Origin: Lachnospiraceae bacterium
GTDB lineage: Bacteria > Bacillota > Clostridia > Lachnospirales > Lachnospiraceae
Length of the DNA: 47,037 bases
Direction of reading: 5' to 3'
NCBI GenBank assembly: GCA_024697595.1
Contig: JAILFK010000061.1
Span: forward strand, 1 to 47,037
The notes beneath the pieces are model-generated. The model saw only the letters and a list, made by a program, of their open reading frames with translations. It was not told where the DNA came from and searched no databases. Below, piece by piece: positions 34,157 to 42,987 of the stretch (position 1 is its first letter; every line of letters starts with the position of its first letter). A program made the position numbers and the translations under genes.

Positions 34157-34591
34157 CTATTTCAGCTCCTGAATCTTATCATTCAGCTGCTTGGCCTCTG
34201 CGCTATAATGTCTAACAAAAATAAACCATATAATAAAGGCAACCGCAAGCTGAATAACTAGAATCATAATTCCTTGAGCAATTGATGCAGATCCACCTAT
34301 CCAGCCTACTGCGTAGGCAACTATTGTGTAAACCAAGCAACCTATCCCCATATGTATCAACACTCTAATGGGCAAAGGAAGATTTTCCTTTCGATATACG
34401 ATGGATGGCACACCAAATCCCAGACCAATAAGAACACAGCCGATAACCATCTTTGTAAATCTATAATTCTCAAGACTAAAACTCCCTTTGTACCCTATGT
34501 CAAATACGATTCCTACCATGCAAAAAATCGCCATTGACATTCCTATACTGATAACCGTACTTTTAGCCAAATCTTTCAATGTTTTTTTCAT
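34157..34591 (-). CDS. DUF3021 family membrane protein
   Basis: The 144-residue protein has four hydrophobic helices (STVISIGMSMAIFCMVGIV, MVIGCVLIGLGFGVP, VLIHMGIGCLVYTIVAYAV, MILVIQLAVAFIIWFIF) and a short charged tail. This is the usual form of DUF3021 proteins, which are nearly always encoded just behind a LytTR regulator, as here (11-nt gap). In known LytTR regulatory systems the membrane partner inhibits the regulator; that role is inferred here. The Shine-Dalgarno AGGAGG overlaps the LytTR stop. Confidence 0.85.
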   Translation of the reverse strand: MKKTLKDLAKSTVISIGMSMAIFCMVGIVFDIGYKGSFSLENYRFTKMVIGCVLIGLGFGVPSIVYRKENLPLPIRVLIHMGIGCLVYTIVAYAVGWIGGSASIAQGIMILVIQLAVAFIIWFIFVRHYSAEAKQLNDKIQELK

Positions 34592-34602
34592 TTCTCCACC
34601 TC

Positions 34603-35040
34603 CTATAAACCAAGATATTTTTTAAACTCAGGAAGATATGTCCTTGAAACATAATCCTTACATCCATTTTTCATCTTCAGCAAAAGTGTTCCGCTGAATC
34701 CTGGCTCAACACCTTCCATATACGACAAATTAATTAAAGTTGATTTCGATATCTGCATAAATTGCTTACCGAGTTGCTGCCCAATCTCATAAAGACGTTT
34801 TTTAGAATAATATTTCTGCTGCATCCCATAAATAATCGTATCACCATTTTCAACTCTAACCATATAAATATCCTTTGGTTGCAATATAACCAAATCATCT
34901 TCATCCTTCATAGCGATTATCGGACTTTCACTCATACCGAAAATATCTATAACATGCTGAATTTCATCTGTCATCTTATCTGTATAAATCACTGCATGCG
35001 GCTCAACATACTCATTAGATATTTCAACACGAACCTTCAT
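34603..35040 (-). CDS. LytTR-family DNA-binding regulator
   Basis: The 145-residue protein has a short N-terminal region and a C-terminal LytTR DNA-binding domain (about residues 50-145: VILQPKDIYMVRVENGDTIIY, FMQISKSTLINLSYMEGVEPG, SRTYLPEFKKYLGL). It lacks a response-regulator receiver domain, so it is not a classical two-component protein. Paired with the DUF3021 gene it forms a LytTR regulatory system, often autoregulated. Start 35040 has AAAGGAGA. Confidence 0.9.
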   Translation of the reverse strand: MKVRVEISNEYVEPHAVIYTDKMTDEIQHVIDIFGMSESPIIAMKDEDDLVILQPKDIYMVRVENGDTIIYGMQQKYYSKKRLYEIGQQLGKQFMQISKSTLINLSYMEGVEPGFSGTLLLKMKNGCKDYVSRTYLPEFKKYLGL

Positions 35041-35079
35041 AGCTGGTCTCCTTTCTCTTTTATGTCGTTATGATATAGC

Positions 35080-35107
35080 ATTATTTTCATCTTGTCCTTC
35101 ATTTCAA
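35080..35107 (-). promoter_or_regulatory. Likely promoter of the LytTR-DUF3021 pair
   Basis: Minus strand: TTGAAA (35102-35107), 16-nt spacer, AATAAT (35080-35085). Just upstream on the same strand are two similar stretches (TTTTACCAACC and TTTTTGCCACTTACC, between about 35107 and 35143) that could be LytTR direct repeats. Nothing else is evident up to 35200. Confidence 0.45.
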
Positions 35108-35200
35108 GGTAAGTGGCAAAAATAGGTTGGTAAAATGCAACATTTTAAATGTGAATCTCTGTTGTCAATGTTCAACTTGTTATTGCAATTTGCGATTGCA

Positions 35201-35764
35201 TTATTTACTCTCCATCACTATTTTTTGTCCAGAGCGAACTCCATCCAAAACTGGTATCATCAATTTGTCTATTTCTATAGGTCTCCCCTGACTGTTCCAA
35301 ATATGAAGAAGGCTAATCAATGCATAAAAAGTATATTCTAGCAAGTACATATATCCACTCCCTTGCCTTCCCAAGGCTTCATTAAAACGCATTTTTAAAC
35401 GTTCACACAACTTGCTGCTAAACATTGAATCACCCTCTTTGGCAAGAAATAAATCCATATTATCTGAGCACTTCAAATAAGCATGCGGGAATCCTTCTTT
35501 AATCATAATCTCTAGTTCATCCAGCTTTTTTTCAAATATTATATAAGGCTCCATCTCCAACATAAATTCATCTATTACAATATCCTCATACTCATTCAAC
35601 AAATCATATATATCATCAAAATATTCATAAAAAGTGGTTCTACTATACCCCGCAATCTTGCAAATTTCCATTATAGATATATTATATATCTGTTTTTCCT
35701 TATAAATTTTACGAAATGCTTCGAAAAAATTTTCCCTCGTACGTTTAGTTATTTTATCACTCAT
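35201..35764 (-). CDS. TetR/AcrR-family transcriptional regulator
   Basis: The 187-residue protein starts with the TetR HTH (KRTRENFFEAFRKIYKEKQI then YNISIMEICKIAGYSRTTFYEYF) and has a helical ligand domain typical in length. The ATG at 35764 is preferred; a TTG at 35806 would lie within a few bases of the likely transcript start. It is divergent from the SGNH lipoprotein gene, and a perfect palindrome lies between them, so it probably represses that gene and itself. The ligand is unknown. Confidence 0.87.
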   Translation of the reverse strand: MSDKITKRTRENFFEAFRKIYKEKQIYNISIMEICKIAGYSRTTFYEYFDDIYDLLNEYEDIVIDEFMLEMEPYIIFEKKLDELEIMIKEGFPHAYLKCSDNMDLFLAKEGDSMFSSKLCERLKMRFNEALGRQGSGYMYLLEYTFYALISLLHIWNSQGRPIEIDKLMIPVLDGVRSGQKIVMESK

Positions 35765-35793
35765 TTTTCTAACACTTTTCTCCCAATTGTAAA

Positions 35794-35842
35794 TTGTCTT
35801 CTTCAAATGGTCTTCCTATAATAAAAATATAACACAGTGTTA
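35794..35842 (+). promoter_or_regulatory. Promoter and TetR-type operator for the SGNH lipoprotein
   Basis: Plus strand: TTGTCT (35794-35799), 17-nt spacer, TATAAT (35817-35822). The perfect palindrome TAACACAGTGTTA (35830-35842) sits at the expected transcript start, and a further TAACAC half-site lies inside the regulator's 5' end (35769-35775). Binding here would block initiation of the lipoprotein gene. Confidence 0.65.
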
Positions 35843-35866
35843 GATTTTTATTCAAGGAGGTATTTT

Positions 35867-36889
35867 ATGAAAAAAAAGTTTCTATCAATCTTTTTAATTA
35901 TACTTTGCCTAATGTGCTTTAACGCATGTGGCAACCCCAAAAGCGAGACACAACAATCTGCTCAAACCACAGAAAAAGAAAATAAATATATTTTCTCTGG
36001 TTACTACATAAGTGATGACAAAACAACTATCGCAAATTATGTTGTCTACTGTTATACCGATGGTAGTCTAAAACTAGATGCCGATTCACCTGCAACAGGT
36101 AGCTGGGAAAAATCCGATAACTCTCTTAAATTATTAATTGGAGATAAAACTTATACTGCAAAAGCCTCGACTGATGGACAATACTATGACTTCATATTAA
36201 AAACCCAAATGGGAAATGTCCCTCTATCCATCGAAATGCGCTGCGACAGCAAGAATACACAGGGTGTATTTACAGAAGCCAATCGCATCGAAGGCTATAA
36301 AGACGAAGTAGATGAACTCACTCAAAAATACAAAGATGTAACTGGTGGAATAATTCTATATGGCGGTTCTAATTTCAAAAAATGGATCACCGTAGAAGAT
36401 GACCTATCTAATTACACTATAATCAACAAATCTTTTGGTGGTTCAAGTGATACTACCAGATCATTTTATGCTGACCAGTTACTTTATCATAGTTCTCCGG
36501 ATATGGTCATCCTAATGAGTAGTACAAATGACTGGACATCTGGAAACAATCTTGAACAGGTCAAAAAAATCAAAGCTGATTTTTATGACGATATCGCCAA
36601 GAATCTTCCAGACACCAAAATTGTTATAATGTCTGCAACACCTAACCCACTACGCTATTATGGCGAGTATCACGATGGAATGGTAGCCTGCGATAAATGG
36701 CTGGCAGAATACTGTAATCAGCATAAAAACTTCTACTTTGCCGATTGCAGACCCGCACTTTCCTTGGAAAATGGCGATAAACCAGATCCAACAATTTGGG
36801 GAGAAGACAACCTACATTTAAATGAAATAGGATATCAAAAATTAAGTCGCTTTCTAAACGATGAAATAGCCAGAATAATGGCGGAATAA
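35867..36889 (+). CDS. Lipoprotein with SGNH/GDSL-type hydrolase domain
   Basis: The 340-residue protein starts MKKKFLSIFLIILCLMCFNAC, a lipoprotein signal with the modified Cys at about residue 22, so it is anchored outside the membrane. Residues about 45-130 form a beta-rich domain of unknown fold. The C-terminal half (about 160-340) is an SGNH hydrolase: block I ILYGGSNF with the nucleophile Ser, block II FGGSS, block III SSTND, block V DNLHLNEIGY with the catalytic Asp-x-x-His. Probable substrates are acetyl or acyl esters on cell-wall or dietary polysaccharides, an inference. AAGGAGG supports start 35867. A terminator follows at once. Confidence 0.88.
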   Translation: MKKKFLSIFLIILCLMCFNACGNPKSETQQSAQTTEKENKYIFSGYYISDDKTTIANYVVYCYTDGSLKLDADSPATGSWEKSDNSLKLLIGDKTYTAKASTDGQYYDFILKTQMGNVPLSIEMRCDSKNTQGVFTEANRIEGYKDEVDELTQKYKDVTGGIILYGGSNFKKWITVEDDLSNYTIINKSFGGSSDTTRSFYADQLLYHSSPDMVILMSSTNDWTSGNNLEQVKKIKADFYDDIAKNLPDTKIVIMSATPNPLRYYGEYHDGMVACDKWLAEYCNQHKNFYFADCRPALSLENGDKPDPTIWGEDNLHLNEIGYQKLSRFLNDEIARIMAE

Positions 36890-36893
36890 CACA

Positions 36894-36925
36894 AATGCCC
36901 CTGACATCCTTCAGGGGCATTTTTT
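36894..36925 (+). terminator. Rho-independent terminator after the SGNH lipoprotein
   Basis: Stem AATGCCCCTGA/TCAGGGGCATT with a 6-nt loop and a T-run, starting 5 nt past the stop codon. Confidence 0.92.
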
Positions 36926-37025
36926 ACATTAATCATTCCAATACATAGCATAGGAATTGTTTATCTATTACTTCTTCTCTAGATTTTCATTTTCTCTGCT
37001 TCTGCAGTCCGGGCTGTTCTTTCTT

Positions 37026-38228
37026 CTATTCGTCCTTGATACGGTAGTAATCTTCCAGATCCACATCAATATGAACCTTCGCATCTGGTTTTCGGTTGCT
37101 CAAGAGGCACACCGTCTCCACATGCCCCGTAAATGGGAACATGTCAAATGGTACAATATTTTTCACCTGATAATCCCTAGTCAAAAGTTTTAAATCTCTT
37201 GCCAAAGTCTCAGGGTTGCAAGATACGTATACCACCCTCTCAGGCATGGTCTTTCGCAGAGAATTTATAAATTCCTTGGTGCTACCACTTCGAGGCGGAT
37301 CCATTATAACCACATCAAAATGTTCTCCTCGACCTGCAGCTGCCACCATATATTCGCCGGCATCCTTGCAGATGAAATTAATATTTTTCACACCATTTTT
37401 CTTGGCATTGATTCTGGCATCTTTGATGGCATCATGATTGAGTTCCACTCCAACCACTTCCTTGGCTTCCCTTGATGCAATCATGCCTATAGTTCCAGTT
37501 CCACAATAGGCATCCAAGACTCTCTCCTTGCCAGTAAGTCCTGCAAGCTCAATAGCCTTGCGGTATAGATGCTTCGTCTGCACAGGATTTACCTGATAAA
37601 ATGATTTTGATGAAATTCTAAATTTCATCCCAAACAATTCATCTATTATAAAACCTGGCCCATACAACACCTTTTCATGTTCACCTAAAACCATGCTGGT
37701 ATTTCTATCATTTACATTCTGCACGATTGTAGTAATCTCAGGATGCTTTTTTACCAACGCCTTTACAAAATTATTTCTAGATGGAAGCACTGGCGACCCT
37801 AGCACCAAAACCACCATAACCTCACCAGAATTAGCCCCGCGACGAACAAGCACATGTCGAAGCAAACCATAACCCGTATCCTCGTTATATGGCTTAATCT
37901 TAAAGGATGGCATCAACTCCTTGATATCGCGAATAATAGCAGTCGCCACCTTGTCCTCAATATGACACTCATCTATATCCACAATTCTATGCGTCTTTTC
38001 CTCGTATGTTCCGCAGACAATTCTGCCTCCCTTGGCGGTACCAAACACAGCATGCACCTTGTTTCTGTAATTATATGGATATCCCATACCAACCACGTCA
38101 TCCACCTTGCCAAAGGATTTCAATAACTTATTTACATATTTTTGTTTCTCAGCAAGCTGCTGTTCATTGGTCATATCAATATATTTACAGCCACCGCACT
38201 TTTTCTTATATTTACAAATCTTTTCCAT
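37026..38228 (-). CDS. rlmD: 23S rRNA (uracil-5-)-methyltransferase, RlmD/RumA type
   Basis: SAM-dependent methyltransferase of the TrmA/RumA family that makes 5-methyluridine in 23S rRNA. The N-terminus carries the Fe-S cysteines (CKYKKKCGGCKY at about residues 4-15). The methyltransferase fold has VLDAYCGTGTIGM, DPPRSG, and the catalytic Cys in YVSCNPETLARDL. There is no N-terminal TRAM domain, so it is at the short end (400 residues). Bacillus homologues (RlmCD) can modify two sites. Start 38228 lies 2 nt after the HxlR stop; a longer start at 38252 would overlap it. Confidence 0.9.
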   Translation of the reverse strand: MEKICKYKKKCGGCKYIDMTNEQQLAEKQKYVNKLLKSFGKVDDVVGMGYPYNYRNKVHAVFGTAKGGRIVCGTYEEKTHRIVDIDECHIEDKVATAIIRDIKELMPSFKIKPYNEDTGYGLLRHVLVRRGANSGEVMVVLVLGSPVLPSRNNFVKALVKKHPEITTIVQNVNDRNTSMVLGEHEKVLYGPGFIIDELFGMKFRISSKSFYQVNPVQTKHLYRKAIELAGLTGKERVLDAYCGTGTIGMIASREAKEVVGVELNHDAIKDARINAKKNGVKNINFICKDAGEYMVAAAGRGEHFDVVIMDPPRSGSTKEFINSLRKTMPERVVYVSCNPETLARDLKLLTRDYQVKNIVPFDMFPFTGHVETVCLLSNRKPDAKVHIDVDLEDYYRIKDE

Positions 38229-38230
38229 AC

Positions 38231-38563
38231 CTACAGATTCTCCTCGCCCCATCTTTTAAGTTCAAGCAAAATAGGAATAAGGGATTTTGCCTTGTCCGTC
38301 AAAGAGTACTCCACCCTAACTGGCATCTCATCATATTGCACTCTGTTGATCAAACCATCTGCCTCTAATTCCTTCAAAGACTGGGCAAGCATCGTATTGG
38401 TAATTCCATAAACTGATCGTCTCAAATCTCCATACCGAACCACCTCATCATTATCGATAACACATAGAATCATTATCTTCCACTTGCCACCTACAATATT
38501 AAGCACCCTCTTTAAACCGCATCCATTTCCAGCGATATCCTCACACAAAGCTTCTTTTGCCAT
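38231..38563 (-). CDS. HxlR-family transcriptional regulator
   Basis: The 110-residue winged-helix protein has LNIVGGKWKIMILCVIDN, RYGDLRRSVYGITNTMLAQSLKELEADGLI and VEYSLTDKAKSLIPIL, which define the HxlR family. Members often sense aldehydes, quinones or other electrophiles through an N-terminal Cys; here Cys7 and Cys15 are available. It is divergent from the C_GCAxxG_C_C gene, and co-oriented with rlmD (2-nt gap). Confidence 0.92.
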   Translation of the reverse strand: MAKEALCEDIAGNGCGLKRVLNIVGGKWKIMILCVIDNDEVVRYGDLRRSVYGITNTMLAQSLKELEADGLINRVQYDEMPVRVEYSLTDKAKSLIPILLELKRWGEENL

Positions 38564-38665
38564 AACATTTCACCTCTCATAATTCATTTTAAATATTCAT
38601 AAATCACATATAAATTCTATATTCCTAATCAGAAAAACCTTACCAGGTATATTTAAATTTCGTAC

Positions 38666-38693
38666 TTGATATATTTTTCTTACCACTTATAAT
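38666..38693 (+). promoter_or_regulatory. Promoter of the C_GCAxxG_C_C gene with HxlR site candidates
   Basis: Plus strand: TTGATA (38666-38671), 16-nt spacer, TATAAT (38688-38693). CTTACCA occurs inside the spacer (38679-38685) and again at 38639-38645, 40 bp apart, a possible HxlR operator pair. The leader is then about 130 nt and contains a small stem (ACATCT/AGATGT, about 38704-38722) with TTTTTTT shortly after. Confidence 0.5.
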
Positions 38694-38829
38694 ATACATA
38701 ACAACATCTCTATGCAAGATGTGTTAAATGTTTTTTTAATCTTCTAACTTTTTCACATGGAAAATAGTAAAGATTTATATCAACATTTTCAAAGTATTTT
38801 ATAAGGAAAATAATAAAAGGAGTAAGAAA

Positions 38830-39222
38830 ATGAACATAAATGAAAGAGCTGACTTTGCAGCACAATTAAAAGCTACTGGACAATGCAACTGCACACAATC
38901 TGTTGTGAAAGCATTTGAAGATAAAATCGATGTCGACTCAGAAAATCTGATGAAGTTATCTGCAGGTTTCGCCGCAGGAATGGGATGTATGGAGAGCACA
39001 TGTGGCGCGCTTATAGGTGCAGTTATGACAGCAGGTGTCATGACAGACGGCATGGGAACACCTCGCTACTCACGAGATATTTTAAAAAATTTCAATGATA
39101 AATGTGGCGCAACAATCTGCAAAGATCTAAAAGGTGTAGGCACAGGAAAGCCTCTTTGCCCTTGCGATCAATGTGTACGCAATGCAGTTCTCTCACTTGG
39201 TGAAGTTCTTGACTTGGACTAA
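38830..39222 (+). CDS. C_GCAxxG_C_C family protein (putative redox protein)
   Basis: The 130-residue protein fits the cysteine-rich C_GCAxxG_C_C family: CNCTQSVVKAF near the N-terminus, GFAAGMGCMESTCGALIGAVM in the middle, and CGATICKDL...CPCDQCVRNAV near the C-terminus. These cysteines could bind a metal or Fe-S centre or do thiol chemistry; the family has no settled function. AAAAGGAG at 7-8 nt supports the start. The divergent HxlR gene is the likely regulator. Confidence 0.85.
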   Translation: MNINERADFAAQLKATGQCNCTQSVVKAFEDKIDVDSENLMKLSAGFAAGMGCMESTCGALIGAVMTAGVMTDGMGTPRYSRDILKNFNDKCGATICKDLKGVGTGKPLCPCDQCVRNAVLSLGEVLDLD

Positions 39223-39265
39223 AATTCCAATGACCAGCAAACGTAAAAAATATATAATGCACATC

Positions 39266-39306
39266 AAAAAAGGTAGTTCCATCACTTTCGATGAAACTAC
39301 CTTTTA
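39266..39306. terminator. Bidirectional terminator between convergent genes
   Basis: AAAAGGTAGTT-C-CATC and GATG-A-AACTACCTTTT form a stem with one mismatch and a 6-nt loop, flanked by A-run and T-run. It serves the C_GCAxxG_C_C gene (plus) and the CoA-transferase (minus). Confidence 0.8.
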
Positions 39307-39344
39307 TCATTCACTAAAATCACTATCAAAAATTCGATATACTA

Positions 39345-40685
39345 TTATTTATTCGATCTTCTCCACATCTTCATAGCCTCAGCTTCCTTGATAAGCTGAT
39401 CTCTAAAATCTGGATGAGCTATGGAAATAAGAGCCTCGGCTCTCTGCCATGCTGACATTCCCTTCAAACACACCTTACCATACTCTGTAACCACATAGTG
39501 AGTATTAGGTCTTGTGTCTGTAACTGTAGAACCTTCTGATAAAGTAGGTCTGATTCTAGACTTCACCTCACCGTCTTTTGTGGTAAATGTTGATGATAAG
39601 CAAATAAAACTCTTACCGCCATTTGAATTATATGCACCAAGAACAAAATCAAGCTGTCCACCTGCACCACTTATCTGTCTTGTTCCAGAGGACTCCGCAT
39701 TTACCTGACCATACAAATCTATATCAACTGCATTATTAATAGAAATGAAATTATCAAGTGCTGCCACCTGAGTTAAGCTGTTGGTATAATCCACAGGCGC
39801 ACTCATCAAAGCAGGGTTGTTATCTAAGTAATCATACATCTTCTTGGTACCTGCACCAAAGGCATATACCTGTCTACCTTTATCGATATTTTTCTTCAAA
39901 CCTGTAATCTTTCCAGCCATGGCAATATCAACAAAAGCATCTACATACATCTCTGTATGAACACCTAAATCCTTCAAATCTGAATCTGCAATCATTGCTC
40001 CCACTGCATTTGGCATGCCGCCAATTCCAAGCTGCAAGCAAGCTCCATTAGGAATTTCTGGCACAATCAACTCTGCAACTTTTTTATCAACCTCAGATGC
40101 AGGGCCTCCTGCAGGAATAATTCCAATTGCAGGATTATCTCCCTCCACAATGTAATCAACCTGTGAAATATGAATGCCTTCCTCAAATCCGCCTAGACAT
40201 CTAGGCATATTCTCATTTACCTCGACGATAATCTTTTTTGCTCTCTCGCAAGCAGCTGCCAAGTGTGAAGCACTAGGTCCAAAGTTGAAATATCCATGAT
40301 TATCCATTGTTGTAACCTGAATCATTACCACATCAACTGGATCTAAATTCTCTCGATAATATCTTGGCAACTCAGAATATTTTATAGGGCTATAATATCC
40401 GCAGCCCTTGGCAATCAACTTTCTCTCAATGCCACTCATATGCCATGAATTCCAACAGAAATGTTCTCCTGCATCCTGTCTTTCAAAAATGGCAAGGGGT
40501 TTTAGAAGCACACCACCGCGCACCTTCACATCTGTCAATTCATCAGTTCTTCTCGCCAACGCTTCATCCAATGCCACCGGTGTGCCAGCGCACCAACCGT
40601 AATCAACCCAATCTCCTGATTTGACAATTTTTACAGCTTCATCTGCTGAAACTAACTTCCGACTGTACTCCTTTGAAAAATCCAT
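39345..40685 (-). CDS. but: Butyryl-CoA:acetate CoA-transferase (acetyl-CoA hydrolase/transferase family)
   Basis: Transfers CoA from butyryl-CoA to acetate, the last step of butyrate formation in many gut Lachnospiraceae. The 446-residue protein has the family I CoA-transferase layout: [35 protein letters not shown], the catalytic Glu in [13 protein letters not shown], and the oxyanion/CoA loop [17 protein letters not shown] 4-hydroxybutyrate CoA-transferase is the closest alternative. No other butyrate-pathway gene is nearby. Start has AGGGAGG. It is 47 nt downstream of the glycosyltransferase, with no obvious terminator between. Confidence 0.85.
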   Translation of the reverse strand: MDFSKEYSRKLVSADEAVKIVKSGDWVDYGWCAGTPVALDEALARRTDELTDVKVRGGVLLKPLAIFERQDAGEHFCWNSWHMSGIERKLIAKGCGYYSPIKYSELPRYYRENLDPVDVVMIQVTTMDNHGYFNFGPSASHLAAACERAKKIIVEVNENMPRCLGGFEEGIHISQVDYIVEGDNPAIGIIPAGGPASEVDKKVAELIVPEIPNGACLQLGIGGMPNAVGAMIADSDLKDLGVHTEMYVDAFVDIAMAGKITGLKKNIDKGRQVYAFGAGTKKMYDYLDNNPALMSAPVDYTNSLTQVAALDNFISINNAVDIDLYGQVNAESSGTRQISGAGGQLDFVLGAYNSNGGKSFICLSSTFTTKDGEVKSRIRPTLSEGSTVTDTRPNTHYVVTEYGKVCLKGMSAWQRAEALISIAHPDFRDQLIKEAEAMKMWRRSNK

Positions 40686-40732
40686 GTAAAGCCTCCCTGT
40701 ACACTATGAGTTTGTTAATTTTTTATCACAGT

Positions 40733-41770
40733 TTAAATTATAGCACTCTCCTCTGGAAGTTTCCAGTCTTTTAATTTTTGTTTTGCCATAGCCATCAAAT
40801 CTTCATAGCCCTCACCTAATTTCATATAACAATTAATTAGATTTTCTAGAGCCACATCTCCAGAAGTATGGATGTCTATCAGACTTTCAGTCTCATTTAC
40901 CGCATTGAAAAGCCACAGCGCCGCCTCGCCATAATCCTCTTTTGACATGTAAAATAATCCTGCCTCCATACACGTCTCACTGCAAGGTGCATTTACAATA
41001 GCCTTGGCAAATGTTTTCATAAAATCATATTCTCTTTTGTTTAATCTATAATTTTTCAAAAGCACACCATCCACAGACTTTTTCACATCCACGTCCATGG
41101 TTGTATCAGAAATATTTACCAGGTAATCCTCGGCATTGGATAAATCCACCTTGTCACCTGTCATATACAGCTCTCTGATATACATCTTCAGCAATTTCGG
41201 TGAAAGCTCTCCTGAATTTCTCACCAATCTCTCAAACACACCAAAGTCCCTCTTGCTGTGCATACTTGTTGGTTTATGCAGGATCTCAATATCACTGTCA
41301 TAAACCACAGGCTCAATTCGAACAGTCTCATGAATTGGATCAACCCATGTAAACTCTCTTAGACGCTTAAACAACTTTGGCCTGTACTCATTGGCAATAT
41401 TTAACACAGTGTTAAACTCCGTCACTGTGCGGTACTTCATCTGCACAATCTCAATCTCCGGAAGCAAGGCCTCCTTTAACTTACGAAAATGTCCTCTGTT
41501 TTCCTCATCTAACACCTCATCGGCATCAGGACAATAAATATAGTCCTTTGTAGCCAGAGAAAAGGAATAATTTCTCGCATCCGAAAAGCTTCCAGTCCAA
41601 GCAAAATCATATACCTTGTCTGTGTACTTAGCAGCTATTTCCTTGGTGGCATCTGTAGAACCGGTGTCCACAATAATCACCTCATCCATCAAATCTACAA
41701 TGGAATCAAGACATCTAGCCAATACCTGCTCCTCATTTTTTACAATCATGCAAAGTGAAATACTAATCAT
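40733..41770 (-). CDS. Family 2 glycosyltransferase with C-terminal helical-repeat region
   Basis: The GT-A domain occupies the first ~220 residues: ISLCMIVKNEEQVLARCLDS, VDEVIIVDTGSTDATKEIA, and the metal-binding DAD in CPDADEVLDEE. The rest (about 220-345) is helical and TPR-like (EAGLFYMSKEDYGEAALWLFNAV). Such SunS/TPR-type GT2 proteins can glycosylate proteins or peptides, but the acceptor here is unknown. No transmembrane segment is seen. Start 41770 (ATG) has GGGGG 6 nt upstream; a TTG two codons earlier is less suitable. It follows the aminotransferase by 12 nt. Confidence 0.85.
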   Translation of the reverse strand: MISISLCMIVKNEEQVLARCLDSIVDLMDEVIIVDTGSTDATKEIAAKYTDKVYDFAWTGSFSDARNYSFSLATKDYIYCPDADEVLDEENRGHFRKLKEALLPEIEIVQMKYRTVTEFNTVLNIANEYRPKLFKRLREFTWVDPIHETVRIEPVVYDSDIEILHKPTSMHSKRDFGVFERLVRNSGELSPKLLKMYIRELYMTGDKVDLSNAEDYLVNISDTTMDVDVKKSVDGVLLKNYRLNKREYDFMKTFAKAIVNAPCSETCMEAGLFYMSKEDYGEAALWLFNAVNETESLIDIHTSGDVALENLINCYMKLGEGYEDLMAMAKQKLKDWKLPEESAII

Positions 41771-41782
41771 AGCCAACCCCCT

Positions 41783-42973
41783 TTAGTTAATACCGTATTC
41801 CTCCGACACAAATTTACGCAATGCATCAAGTGATCTTTTAACCTTGTTCGTATCAATACAATAAGCCATTCTAAAATATCCTGGCACTCCAAATGAATCC
41901 GCTGGCACCAAAATCAAATCATACTTCAAGGCCTTTTTGCAAAATGCCACTGCATCCTCCTCCAAAGCCTTTGGGAATATGTAAAATGTTCCCCCGGGTC
42001 TCACAACCTCAAATCCAAGTTTTACCAACTCGTCATAAAGTATATTCATATTGGTCTCATATACAGACAAGTCGCTGGTCTCCTCTAGCACCTCAGCCAC
42101 AGCCAACTGCACTGATGAAGCCGGACAATTATGCCCTGTTCCTCTACTGATTTGAGCCATCATTGGCACCAAAAGATCCGCATCTGTAGCTCTTGGATTG
42201 ACTGCCACATATCCAATTCTCTCTCCTGGAAGACTTAAGCTTTTAGAGAAAGAGTAACAACTCAATGTGTTGTCATAATATTTACTAGGATAGGTATATG
42301 TCTGCCCATCAAATAAAATCTCTCTATAAGGCTCATCACTTATAAGGAAAATATCATGTCCATATTTATCCTGGGCCTCTCTTAAAATATCTGCCAAAGT
42401 CTCGATTGTCTCCTTGGAATAAACCACACCAGAAGGATTATTTGGTGTATTTATAAGCACTGCCATAACATCTTCTGTGAGCAATTCCTTAAAGGCATCA
42501 ATATTTATCTGAAAATCCTTGGTGTTGGCCGGAACAACCACAAGCTCATCCCCACAACCACTTACATATGGATTGTACTCTGGGAAAAATGGCGCAAATG
42601 TAAGCACCTTGTCTCCTGGTTTAGTTACAGCTCTTAGGGCATGTGACAAAGCACCTGCTGCCCCTGATGTCATAAATATATGGTCCATCTTGTAGTCCAT
42701 GCCAAATCTCTTGTTCAAACTATCGGCCACAGCTTCTCTAACTGAAGGCAAAGTAGTTGATGGACTATAACCATGGATATCCATAGGATTTTTCTTGTGT
42801 AATTCTACAATCGCCTTGGTGTATCCATCTGGACATGGCACTGACGGATTACCTAAACTGTAATCGTATACATTTTCATATCCTATCTCCGCCCCTCTTT
42901 TAGTGGCGTACTCACTCAACTCCCTTATTACGGATTTTGCTCCTAACATCTGCTTGTATTGAACGTTAATCAT
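41783..42973 (-). CDS. PLP-dependent aminotransferase, class I/II
   Basis: The 396-residue fold-type I aminotransferase has the PLP lysine in CYSFSKSLSLPGERIGYVA, the cofactor Asn/Asp in INTPNNPSGVV and LISDEPYREILF, and the carboxylate-binding Arg in YFRMAYC. It resembles the aspartate/AspC-like group (subgroup of clostridial 'pyridoxal phosphate-dependent aminotransferase'); the amino acid substrate cannot be fixed from sequence. It begins 14 nt after copA, an odd neighbour for a copper operon. Confidence 0.9.
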   Translation of the reverse strand: MINVQYKQMLGAKSVIRELSEYATKRGAEIGYENVYDYSLGNPSVPCPDGYTKAIVELHKKNPMDIHGYSPSTTLPSVREAVADSLNKRFGMDYKMDHIFMTSGAAGALSHALRAVTKPGDKVLTFAPFFPEYNPYVSGCGDELVVVPANTKDFQINIDAFKELLTEDVMAVLINTPNNPSGVVYSKETIETLADILREAQDKYGHDIFLISDEPYREILFDGQTYTYPSKYYDNTLSCYSFSKSLSLPGERIGYVAVNPRATDADLLVPMMAQISRGTGHNCPASSVQLAVAEVLEETSDLSVYETNMNILYDELVKLGFEVVRPGGTFYIFPKALEEDAVAFCKKALKYDLILVPADSFGVPGYFRMAYCIDTNKVKRSLDALRKFVSEEYGIN

Positions 42974-42987
42974 GTCATTTTATCCTT

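Noticed and set aside
38799..39053. Minus-strand 84-codon frame over the C_GCAxxG_C_C gene
   Set aside because: Antisense shadow; the plus-strand gene has a promoter, ribosome-binding site, conserved cysteines and terminator.
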